Shown here: piece by piece, positions 19,246-27,963 of the stretch | Layout of the letters: every line of letters begins with the position of its first letter | Position numbering within the stretch: the first letter of the stretch is position 1 | Assembly (NCBI GenBank): GCA_019918135.1 | Contig: WBZZ01001696.1 | Coordinates: forward strand, 215,086 to 279,085 | Length of the DNA: 64,000 bases | Source: Paulinella micropora | Taxonomy: Eukaryota; Cercozoa; Imbricatea; Euglyphida; Paulinellidae | Direction: 5' to 3' | Position numbers and translations under genes: made by a program | Notes under the pieces: model-generated | What the model saw: the letters and a program-made list of their open reading frames with translations, nothing else | The model's database searches: none | What the model was told of the DNA's origin: nothing

Positions 19246-20909
19246 TTACCTGCCGCCTGCTATCACGCAGTCGGGCGAGTTCCGCCCTAGCTTCATCGCG
19301 TCGTCAGCTGCCAAGTCCACCGGATCCAGGCGCAGGTGTCGGGCCTGGATACTTGGCGTGTTTTGCATCTCCCTTAGGCGGAGTCTGACAGGCCGAAAGT
19401 TCTGGACTTGTGCTGCTCCGGCGGGGTCGTCGTCGTCTGTGCCTTGGAGGCGGACAGACTTGGCCCTAAACTCCTCCAGCTGAAGGAACAGAGGCTCGTC
19501 TCCGTTCGTAGAAAGTACGGTAATCACCACGTGGGGCAGTGGCCCGCTGTTGTTGCCGTGAATAACCCTGAGCCCCCTTTTAGCATCCGTGATGGGGAAA
19601 GGATCGTCGTCTTCTTCCTGCTGGTAGCGTTTACAATCCACGATCAGTCGAAACTCTCGGTCGGTGTCGGGCCAGGTGGTATCCGGAGAGAGTATAATCC
19701 TTTCCAGATTAAACAGTACCTGAAGCTCCACGGTCCGCGCCCTTGCGGGCCGTAGGGGGGACAGTGGCTTTTTCCACGATACCATCAGCTCGCTCATGTT
19801 CCACAAAGCCGGCCGTAAGCTAGCAGCAACGCCCTGTGCTGGGTACCACACTTGCACTGTTGTCTCATCGCGCAGGTCCCCCCCTACCTCCAGCCTTTCA
19901 GCAGAGGGGTACTGCTCAAATAATGTCTGCATGACCTCGCCCCAGTCGTCAGCAACGTCTGCACATCCATCCCCCTCTTCTACCCGCATAGACCGGACCC
20001 GAAAGTGGTGTGTTGGTCTGAAAGTGCGGACATTCTCGAGCAAAGTTTTCTCGTAAGCTTTGTATTTATCTTTGTCCAGGGGCCCCATGGCGTCCGGCTC
20101 GTGTACTTCTAGCGACACGTCGACCGAAGCAAGCTGTCGTCTGTGTCGTCTCATCCGTGATAACGTGTGCGCTACGTAGCCATCGTCCAGCCTCTGTTTA
20201 CCCCACCACCACAGGACCCGAGTGGCATCGAAAAGACACTGTGCGTTTAGGTTTTGGGCTGTGACGTGCTCGAAACCCTTGAAGTCCGACGCGAGCCCAC
20301 CCCACAGCGTTCTTTCGAGCCAGCTTTCTAAGGGGGAGCTGCCCTGCCGGAAGCAACCCTTCAGATGTTGATCGACGTGCGCTATAATAGTATCGCAAAG
20401 CTGGCGGAGCTAGGGTCCAACGGTTTTGGGGAGACGGTCTGGGAGCTATGGCAGAGCCGCGTGATCAGAGAGCTGAGCAGCTCGTAGGCGCCCAAGGCAA
20501 ACCCCCTGGCATCCCTCCGGCGCATTAACAGTTTGACTAATATCCACAACCGCTTGGCGGCCTGCTCGGCCAAAGTATTTTCGTTATCTGTCCCGGTGGC
20601 GATTATCACCACCCGCAGCCTGTTCCGAGCCGAACGCAGCACTTCGTCCAGGGGTTCCAGGTGTGGGTAGTCTGCGGGGTCCTCGAGCTTGGCGTCTAGT
20701 GGCCGCGCATAGAGGTACAGAGTATTCCGGCGAGGGAGCGGGACAAGGCCCCTAACGACCAGGGCCTTATTATCTTTCTCGCACAGGGCCTGGCTCCGCC
20801 ACTGCGTAGCCGGGCAATCAAAGCACAGTGCACAGCGAGCGCGGGGGTTGTGTCGATGGAGATAATCTGCAGCGGCCTTGTGCCGTTTGGCGGGCCCTTG
20901 CTGCTCCAT
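19246..20909 (-). CDS. Hypothetical protein, one gene broken by a frameshift
   Basis: The 5' part starts at the ATG at 20907-20909 (MEQQGPAKRHKAAADYLHR) and is open to 20382. The 3' part (19246-20154 from its own ATG) stays open upstream to about 20398, giving coherent protein (DTIIAHVDQHLKGCFRQG, TAQNLNAQCLFDATRVLWWW). The two frames meet at about 20385-20420, so the simplest reading is one gene of about 550 codons with a single frameshift. No domain is recognised. The N-terminus has a CALC..C pattern and a basic start; the middle has WWWGKQRL; the 3' part has irregular Leu spacing that could be LRR-like, as in the neighbours. The coordinates cover both parts. Confidence 0.6.
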
Positions 20910-21365
20910 CAACCTACGCACTGGGCCTGTGCGGCTTTTTTTTGGAAGGAGCCTCTTTGTAAGGAGAGGAAAAAAAGAGCAAGAAAAGGAGAGAGAGAGA
21001 GAGAAATGAGGGACAGCCGGGTGTCCCCGCGCCCTGTCCTTTAAAGGGTGGGGGGGGGAAGAAGAAAGCTTCTGCTTTGGTGACAATTGGACATGTTGTC
21101 AAAGAAAAACTCGTGATTCGTTGGCCCCCCCCCTCTGCCATCCCGACGACGAGCCCTGCTCCCCCTCATTCTCAGCTAACGAAAGGTTAGGTGTACCAGC
21201 AAAGTGTGCTTTACCCCCCTTTTTTTTCTGTTCTGTTTCGGGAGGGGGCAGACTATACAACGGCGGCCGGTAGAAAATTTGCGCCTGCAATTAAAAAACT
21301 TTTTTTTAATTTGCTGTTCTTTTTTTTTTTGCTTCCTGACCCGCCGTTCGCCGCTTTTTTTTTAA
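20910..21365. other. Intergenic stretch
   Basis: No gene is seen. It holds AG-rich sequence (20965-21010), G and C runs near 21050 and 21125, and T runs at 21300-21365. Its first part is the likely promoter region of the frameshifted gene. Confidence 0.45.
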
Positions 21366-21578
21366 GACACGACGGCGCACCCTGCCAGAGTCAGGCCACC
21401 GGGCAGATTGGTTACGAACTGCCAGGCATCCCGTTCCTCGTTGCAGCGCTCGATGCTGGCCAACGGCTCCTGATTAGCGTCGGTGCCTCTTAGCACGTAC
21501 AGCCCACCGTCGAGCACCGCCGCGCACGAATCTTCGCGCGCCTGGAGCATAGGCGCTATGTCGTGCTACGTGTTTGGA
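21366..21578 (-). pseudogene. 3' fragment of the kelch gene
   Basis: It matches 13810-14030 of the kelch gene: MLQAREDSCAAVL, LYVLRGTDANQEPLAS and WQFVTNLPGG are kept, with a few changes including one of the two kelch Gly residues (GG to RG). Only the last repeat is present, so it cannot fold as a propeller. It is joined directly to a copy of the heliorhodopsin start. Confidence 0.75.
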
Positions 21579-21690
21579 CGGAACCACCAGGAGTTCTGTC
21601 GGGAATCGGCAAGAAAATCTTCGCGTGTCCTTTGTTTTTTTTTTTAATAAAACAAGCGGCTGACCCGCGTTTTTTTTTTCTTCTGCTGGT
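21579..21690 (-). pseudogene. 5' fragment of the heliorhodopsin gene with its leader
   Basis: It is nearly identical to 17821-17935: it encodes RRFSCRFPTELLVVP and keeps the upstream T/A run. The ATG is changed (CAT to CGT on the plus strand) and the homology stops after about 15 codons, so it is a relic. Confidence 0.75.
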
Positions 21691-21759
21691 CTTGGCCGGG
21701 TAAAAAAAAAGGGAGGGGAAGGAAACAATAGGAGATCTTGGAATTAGTGGCTCTTTTGT

Positions 21760-22809
21760 TCACCCTTCTTGTGCCCGGTGTGAACCACTGCTTCCTTCGT
21801 TGGCCAAGAGCTGCGGTTGAGCCGGCCGTAGCGGCTCCGGGTTGACGAGCTCCAGCGAGCGCAGGCCCGGGAGGGCCGCCAACGGGCCGAGCGAGGGCAG
21901 CTCGGCGTTGGTGAGCACGAGTTCCTCCAACGCACAGCCCCGCCACAGCCGCGCGTCCACGTCCAGCCAGGCCCGGGGCTCGGTTAATTCCAGCGCCAGC
22001 TTGCGCAACTGCAGGTCCCTCACCAACGCCAGCAGCTGCTCCAGCGCGTGCGGCGTAGAGGCCCGGTACAGCAGGGACAGTTCCTGGAGCCCGCGCAGAC
22101 GTCGCAGGTGTACGAGCGCGGTGTGGTCCAGCGCCCGGGAGGCCGGCAGGTGCAGCGCGCGCAGTTGTTGCAGGCCGCGCAGGCAAACATCAGGGCGCCA
22201 GCCGTCGGGCGCCCAGAATTCCGTCAGGTTCCGCGCGAGCGTCGCGAAGCGCAGGTATTCGGTCTGGGCGAAGAACGAGCCGGACAGGTCCAAACGAACC
22301 AGTGCGGGCAGGCGCGCCAGAAAGCACAGATTCTGAACGCCGCGGCACCAGTGCAAGCGCAGGGTGTGCAAGTGTAGCAGGGGCCCGAAGATGGCCGGCA
22401 GGGGCACGGACCTTAGGTCACAGCAGTCGAGCGTCAGTTCTCGCAGCTGTGGCAGCGGCACGGCGGGCCCCGGCGCGTTCCACCCGATAACGCGCAGGCG
22501 TGTGGTCAGGGGGAATTGGGTCGCTGCGCGTGCCAGCGACGCGGCCCCGCCCGCGTCAACCGTCACGGGGTCGAGCGTGCTGCCGTGCCGTGCTAGCGTA
22601 GCGAGTCCCGCGGCCGGCGGGACACACGGCAGTTCGAGCCGCGCGGGCCAGCGAACGTCGTTATGCCCCCACAGCCCCGTGCTGCAAAGGCCGAGCAGCG
22701 CGAACAGAGAGCGGTGCTCCAGGAAGCCGAGCACGACCAGGACCACATCGCGCGGCACTGGACTGGGCATAGACCCATAATCCGTACGTCTCCGTTTCTG
22801 CTGGGGCAT
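21760..22809 (-). CDS. F-box/LRR protein
   Basis: The 349-residue protein has its ATG at 22807-22809. After a basic start (PQQKRRR) comes an F-box-like segment (PVPRDVVLVVLGFLEHRSLFALLGLCSTGLW, residues 17-47). Leucine-rich repeats follow to residue about 330 (LRELTLDCCDL, LHTLRLHWCRGV, LVRLDLSGSF, LQELSLLYR, LEELVLTNAEL, LRSLELVNPE). It is a typical substrate-receptor layout for an SCF ubiquitin ligase; targets are unknown. The C-terminal 40 codons have a duplicated copy at 17998-18124. Confidence 0.8.
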   Translation of the reverse strand: MPQQKRRRTDYGSMPSPVPRDVVLVVLGFLEHRSLFALLGLCSTGLWGHNDVRWPARLELPCVPPAAGLATLARHGSTLDPVTVDAGGAASLARAATQFPLTTRLRVIGWNAPGPAVPLPQLRELTLDCCDLRSVPLPAIFGPLLHLHTLRLHWCRGVQNLCFLARLPALVRLDLSGSFFAQTEYLRFATLARNLTEFWAPDGWRPDVCLRGLQQLRALHLPASRALDHTALVHLRRLRGLQELSLLYRASTPHALEQLLALVRDLQLRKLALELTEPRAWLDVDARLWRGCALEELVLTNAELPSLGPLAALPGLRSLELVNPEPLRPAQPQLLANEGSSGSHRAQEG

Positions 22810-23032
22810 AACAAAGATCTAACCTAACCCCGCCAACGATCAGCCCAACACCCTTCTTACCCCGGGGTTCTGGCACACTTAGTAACAAGGGGGGGGGCCG
22901 GGCCTGCCGTCCTTTTCCCCCTCCAATTTCTCTGCCCGTGGTTGCCCCCCTGCGTTGTCGGGGGAAGGGGGGCCGGGGGAAATAAAAGAGGTTGAGTCCG
23001 GACTCGACAGTGAGCAAAAATAGCAGGATTTT

Positions 23033-24451
23033 TTATTTGGTCAACCCGTGGGCTGTTTTGGTCTGTGTGCTTGGCTGGACAACAAATCCGTGCCGGGGGG
23101 GAGGGGCTAGCTGGGCGGTGAGGTGGTACCTGACCACGCGCAGAATGGCCACGATGAAATTACTTAGATCACGGATCCCTATAGGGTTGGCCCGCTGACG
23201 AAATACGGCCATACAGCTTTTAGCGTTTTGGAACCGGTAGTAACCCGTAGTGTTATAGGGGGTGACGAATCGGGAGCCACCGAATTTCTCTAGCCAGTCA
23301 TCTTCTAAAACAGCCTCGAGTGACAGGGCCCCGCGCTGGCTCAGGTGTTGCGCGGCACTCAGGCAGGGCCCGTGCAAGAATTCTGTTTCACTGTTGCCAC
23401 AGAACCTCAGTTCGTCCCACCACCAGTGAGCGCAGTCTTGGATGAGGGCTCTGTTGACCGCACACAGCTGTTCAATGTCGTCCAGCGCCCGGCGCAAAAC
23501 GTCTGCGGGCAGTTGGTGGTAACTGTTGGCTAGCATGCTGAGCAGGTTGGACATTCGCAGGCGGGCTTCCGTGGATTCGCCGTGCTGGACCCTGCGTTCC
23601 GGCGCAAAGCGGAGGCAAAAGAAGGGGTCTAGGCCGATTAACAGGAACTTCTTGTCTTCCCAGCTCCACACCACGTTGCTAAGCCCGAAGTTGGAATAGA
23701 GCATCTGGGCCCTGCCAAACACCCGCAACAAGTCGTCCATAAATTTCCAGATCCGGCCGGCGATTTGCACCGTTTCGGCCTCGGATTTGGACGAGTCGAT
23801 AACGTAGCTCAGATCTAGAACCTGTCGTCCGGTGTGCGAGCCACTGACGTAATCCATGATGATATAATGGTCACCCGCCAGGGTTTCGGTGGCCGCAGGC
23901 GTGGCCCCGGACCGGTCGCTCATGAAAAGGCAACCGTGCACCCGGGGGGCTAGCCCGTGTTTGCTGAGGTAGTGCTGCATCTGCATGGCATCCACCAGGC
24001 TACTCAACGAGGCATCTACCGACGAGTTCTTCTGGGGGCACTTCAGGGCTACCCCTATCTTTGGCAGCAGGATAACGTTGGGCGGCCTGGCTTCCGCGTC
24101 AGCGTATTCGCGCGCAAACGCTCGTCGGCTCATTTGTACGCAGGGTATGCTGCTGGGGAAGGCCCGCCGCAGCTGTGTATCCAGGATGCCGCCGTCGTGT
24201 TGGTTCGTGGTTATAGCTAGCAAGTGATCTGCGCTGGGTGTCTCTCTGGTAGTATAAAAGGTAAAGGGTTTCCAACGCGTAACATAGTATTGCAGCTTCT
24301 CCAGATCCAAGTCCCGCCTTTCTAAGACTAGCCGGCAAACGTCGCACCGGAACTTATTTTCCAGCTCGAACTTTCTGATGCTCGCTGCGCGGCTCCGGGC
24401 CAGGGCCCGGAGCCGCGCTTTTTCCTGTGCTGGCCGGTCGTTGGACAACAT
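23033..24451 (-). CDS. Protein-kinase-like protein, probably a pseudokinase
   Basis: The 472-residue protein starts at the ATG at 24449-24451; codons upstream are low-complexity. Residues about 125-285 have kinase-like marks: GVALK with Lys137, LAPRVHGCLF, HYIIMDYVSG (hinge-like, 195-204) and LYSNFGLSNVVW (251-262), where kinases of the viral/APH type have H-x-D-L-x-x-x-N. A Leu-Asp-Pro at 274-276 stands where the DFG Asp is expected. The catalytic Asp is replaced by Asn254 while Asn259 and the metal-binding Asp275 are kept, so phosphotransfer may be lost or reduced. The N-terminal part has a CDVC pair. The C-terminal 190 residues are unassigned. Weak similarity makes the family call tentative. 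Confidence 0.55.
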   Translation of the reverse strand: MLSNDRPAQEKARLRALARSRAASIRKFELENKFRCDVCRLVLERRDLDLEKLQYYVTRWKPFTFYTTRETPSADHLLAITTNQHDGGILDTQLRRAFPSSIPCVQMSRRAFAREYADAEARPPNVILLPKIGVALKCPQKNSSVDASLSSLVDAMQMQHYLSKHGLAPRVHGCLFMSDRSGATPAATETLAGDHYIIMDYVSGSHTGRQVLDLSYVIDSSKSEAETVQIAGRIWKFMDDLLRVFGRAQMLYSNFGLSNVVWSWEDKKFLLIGLDPFFCLRFAPERRVQHGESTEARLRMSNLLSMLANSYHQLPADVLRRALDDIEQLCAVNRALIQDCAHWWWDELRFCGNSETEFLHGPCLSAAQHLSQRGALSLEAVLEDDWLEKFGGSRFVTPYNTTGYYRFQNAKSCMAVFRQRANPIGIRDLSNFIVAILRVVRYHLTAQLAPPPRHGFVVQPSTQTKTAHGLTK

Positions 24452-24863
24452 CCGCCGAGCCCGCAAATGGTTTGGCCTGCCAGCAATCCCCGGGTTAAAA
24501 AAAAGTCCGACCGGTTCTTTTTTTTTCTGGTCTCTTCCTTTTGGTGTTCTTGGTTGTCGCGCTAACCCTCCCCCCTTTCTTGCCAAAAAAAAAAGAGAGA
24601 GCAAACCAACGCCGGCAGCGGCAGGTGTTCCGAGAACGGGAGGGGGGGGGGAAAGGGAAGGAAGGCAAGAGCAGCCAGAGCTAGTTTCCTTTTCGCAGCG
24701 AGCCAGCAAAAAGAAAACGGGAGGGGCAGGCTAGATCTTCGGCGGGGCGCTTGCCGGCCCGCCCTGCCAGCCCCTTTCCCTCCCCCGAAACCCTTCCTCC
24801 GCGTAGTGCTAGGTTTTTTTTTTAGAAGCCACCCCTCCTTTAATTTTCTTTCACTTCTGTTCG
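24452..24863. other. Divergent intergenic region
   Basis: It lies between the starts of the kinase-like and RING genes. It is rich in short A, T, G and C runs. No gene is seen. Confidence 0.45.
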
Positions 24864-26480
24864 ATGACCAGCCCGGGCGCCAGGGGTCTGTGCTGTACGG
24901 AACAAGAGCCGTGCCTGACCAGCCCGGGCGGTCTGTGCTGTGCGGACCAAGAGCCGTGCCTGCACGAAGAGGCGCTAGCGTGCGTCGCGTCCGCTCACAG
25001 CGCCGCCGCGCTCGCGGACCGGGCCGTGCGCAGCCCCCACCTGCTCTACCTGTGCTGCAGCGGGGGCCTCCGGGGGGCCTACGTGTCCGTGCTCGGGGTG
25101 CTAGCGCGCCGGCGCCCGGAGTCCGTCCCGGAAGTGCTCGCACACCTGCGCAGAGAGTTCGCGGCCCGTGCCGGCAGCGCCCCCCCTAACACGGGATCGC
25201 TGTGTGAGAGCTTGTCCGCACTGTTCTGCACCCTGTCGCAAGAAGAGCGGCCGGCCGAGGTCCTGCGGCCGTTGTGGTCCTTTCTGCAGGCGCCACCACA
25301 GCGCCCCGGCGCGGCACGCTTAGTCAGGTCCTTGCTGGGCGCCCGGCGCACCGCCGCGGCCGCCGTGGTGGCCTCCGTGGCGCTGGCACGCCCGGGCAGC
25401 CCGGCAGAGGCCGGCGCGGGCGATTTCGTCGGCTGACTCGGCGTCGCCGCCGTGCTGTGGCCCCGACGGGCGGACCCGCCGGCCGAGGCGCTGCTGTGCA
25501 GGGTGCTAGCCCTGCTGGGGCTAAGTGTTTGTGCGCGGGAGGGGCCCGACTTCCGGTGCGCCGTGGCCGTGGTGTCCGCGCTCGACGCCTGCCTACTGCA
25601 ACTGGAGCGTGCCGAGGTCCTGGCCGCGCTGGCCGACGCGTCCGGGCTGTTGCGGTTGTCCGACGAGAGCTGGGCCGCGGCCGCCGCCTTCGTGCGTTCG
25701 CCCGTGCTGCTAGACTTCTTCTTGCTCTCCGAGCCCAGGCCCGTGCACCAACGCCGGGCGCAGCTGTTACTGGAACTGGCACTGTGCGGCGCTTATACGG
25801 TGGACGGCGGCAACGTGTTGTTCAGGCCGGAGGCCGTGCCATCGGTCTTGTGCCTGGCGGGTCTTTTAGCCACGGCGGGCGCGCCCGCCGCCGCCTGGCT
25901 GCCGCGCTGGGACCGCGCTTTCAGCGAGCCCTGGAAGATCTGGCGAACCGTCAAGCAAAAGGCCTCCGCCAGGGGTTTCCACTCGCCCGCGCCGCTACTA
26001 AAGTTTCTGCAGCAACTGAGCGTCGATGTCAACCAGAGCTATTTGCGCCTCGCGGCCGACAGCGGGGCGGGAACCAGCGATTGCGATCTTAAGCACGTCC
26101 CGCCGGCGTGCCCCAACACAATCGCGGCGGCCGAGCCCGGGGCCGAAATATCGTTTGCCACGCCGCCGACGAGCTCCGGCGGATTCGTCGGTCTGCTCGG
26201 GGCCGTAGAGCCGCGGGGGTGGGGCGACGCGGCAGACCCCGCGGGCCTCGCCGCAGCGCTGTCGGCCCTGGACGAACTGCGCGCGAAATTAGCCGCCCAG
26301 CTGGCACTGCTGCAGAGCGAGTTCGATTGTTGTGTGGTGTGTTTCGGGGAGCCCCGTGGTGCTGACGACAGTAGGCTAGTGCGCTTCGTCCCCTGCGACC
26401 ACGCGCAGACTTGCGCGGGTTGTGCGGCGCAGCTCGTCAGCTGTCCGCTCTGTCGCACTGCTATAGAGGCCGTCCTCTAA
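24864..26480 (+). CDS. RING-finger protein, family A relative, with in-frame TGA
   Basis: The frame from the ATG at 24864 is broken once, by TGA at 25434-25436 (codon 191), then runs in the same frame to 26480. The second part matches family A: AAFVRSPVLLDFFL (as RSPVFFKFFF), a VPSVLCLAGLL block (as LPAVLCLTEF) and a C-terminal RING with CCVVC, CDHAQTC, CAGC and CPLCRTAIE. It has no long coiled coil and is shorter than the member at 5809. The start has two near-identical DNA copies of a unit of about 48 bases encoding TSPG...LCC..QEPCL. An upstream product of 190 residues or a full readthrough product are both possible. E3 ligase activity is inferred from the RING. Confidence 0.7.
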
Positions 26481-26805
26481 AAAAAGACCCGCACGAGAGT
26501 TTTCGGGCCTTTTTCCTCCTCCCCACCCCCCCCCCCAAGAACGTGCAGGAGAAGCAAAAATGGACAGGAAGGCCTGGCACACAGAAAAGCAGCGGAGAGG
26601 GAGAGAGAAAAAAGAAAAGCTGCCACTCCTCTCTCCTCCCCCCCCCCCTACCCTCGAACGAAGAGGAGCGCAAAGCGTGTAGCTGTCCCCTCTCTCCTCC
26701 CCCCCTACCCTCGAACGAAGAGGAGCGCAAAGCGTGTAGCTGTCCCCTCTCTCCTCCCCGCCCCCCATTTTTTTAAAAACGGTCTGCCGCACAGATTGTT
26801 GGTTT
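26481..26805. other. Intergenic stretch with a tandem repeat
   Basis: No gene is seen. It has C runs at about 26527-26536 and 26638-26648, the two-copy repeat listed next, and a T/A stretch (26768-26780) just before the next ATG. Confidence 0.5.
26629..26757. repeat. Two-copy tandem repeat of about 57 bp
   Basis: The unit TCTCCTCCCCCCCTACCCTC-GAACGAAGAGGAGCGCAAAG followed by CGTGTAGCTGTCCCC occurs twice, almost identical apart from the length of the C run. It lies upstream of the gene at 26806. Confidence 0.9.
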
Positions 26806-27609
26806 ATGAGCGAGCCAGAGTGCCTGGCGTTGGCCTACCTCAAGCTCCTGCGCCCGGCCCCCGTGCTGTACGTGCAGGGGGGAGTGGCCGGGCTGGCCGA
26901 CTACTGCAAGGACGCGAACAAACAAACAGCACTGCAAGCGCAGGTCAGGAGCCGGCCGCTGGAGTACCTGCCGCGGTTGAGCGCGGCCACGGAATCTTCT
27001 AACTTGCGCGTATCGTTCTTGGATTGGTTCTCTTGCACGCGGGGCAGGGACTGCCTGGCCTACTCACAGCCGTTGCGCGGGAGGCCTGCTGCTCCCGGCG
27101 CCAGAGCGCCCTCGGGCCCGCTGTTGATGCAATTATCGGCCGAGGAATTATGGATCTACAACTACTACGAGACCTTCATGCTAAAGCCGGGGGCCAACGA
27201 AAATAACTTCCTCAAGTACATGCGCACGCAGGTGGGCGACAACGATACGCACAGGTTTATGAAGATGGCGACGGAGAGCTACAATCTCTTGCGGGGCATA
27301 ACCGCGGGCCGTCTGTGCGTGCTGTGCTACCGTGACGTAGCCTGCAAGTGGCTGGAGTTGTGCCGCCAGGGTCTAGCGCAGGTTGAACAAGGCGTGTTGT
27401 TGCAGCGCGCGGTCCTGGCGCAGTCCCCGAACGGTTCGTTCGAGTACTGCGACTGGGCCCTGCAACGCTTACCGGAACCGAATCTAACCGGGTTCTGCCA
27501 GCCAGTCCCCAAGCCGTGGCTGCAGAAGCTCCGCTGGTGCTGGCGAGAAATCAACAGTGTCCAGCACTTGTTCCTGGACCAATCCGCCATTCTAACCCAC
27601 CCACGGTAA
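26806..27609 (+). CDS. Hypothetical protein
   Basis: The 267-residue protein has its ATG at 26806. It is not recognised. It is soluble in appearance, with Tyr/Trp-rich parts (ELWIYNYYETFM), a middle Cys cluster (LCVLCYRDVACKWLELC) and a Trp-rich end (PWLQKLRWCWREI). No signal peptide or membrane helix is seen. It follows the RING gene in the same direction with a 325-base gap. Confidence 0.65.
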   Translation: MSEPECLALAYLKLLRPAPVLYVQGGVAGLADYCKDANKQTALQAQVRSRPLEYLPRLSAATESSNLRVSFLDWFSCTRGRDCLAYSQPLRGRPAAPGARAPSGPLLMQLSAEELWIYNYYETFMLKPGANENNFLKYMRTQVGDNDTHRFMKMATESYNLLRGITAGRLCVLCYRDVACKWLELCRQGLAQVEQGVLLQRAVLAQSPNGSFEYCDWALQRLPEPNLTGFCQPVPKPWLQKLRWCWREINSVQHLFLDQSAILTHPR

Positions 27610-27963
27610 AAAGAAAGATTAAAAATCTCCTCCTTCCCTAGTTAGGCACTGCCAGAGCTAGCCGGAACAAAACGGGCCGGCCGAGATAAAATTACGGCCC
27701 GCCCGTATGTCGGGCGGTTTAGCCCGGAAGACCGAAAAGAGGGAGGGAGGGGGATTGTGCCAAGCAGCGAGGGCTCCGTTAACAGCAAGGGGGTGGGGAG
27801 GGCGAGAGAAAAGAAGGGCCCAACATCTCCTCCCCCTCTTTTAGCCAAGCCCCCCGCAAGGTACCGCGCGGGAAAAAGGGGGGGGGGGGGAAGGGCAAAA
27901 GGAAACAAACAGGGCGGGGGCAGAAAGTCAGCTCTCAGCCAGAAAAAAAAAAGGTCGTGCCTC
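27610..27963. other. Intergenic stretch
   Basis: No gene is seen. It contains a GC-rich imperfect dyad at about 27675-27725 (GGGCCGGCCGAGATAAAATT and GGCCCGCCCG), which might act as a transcription end for the preceding gene, a G run at about 27881-27890, and an A run (27942-27951) 12 bases before the next ATG. Confidence 0.45.
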
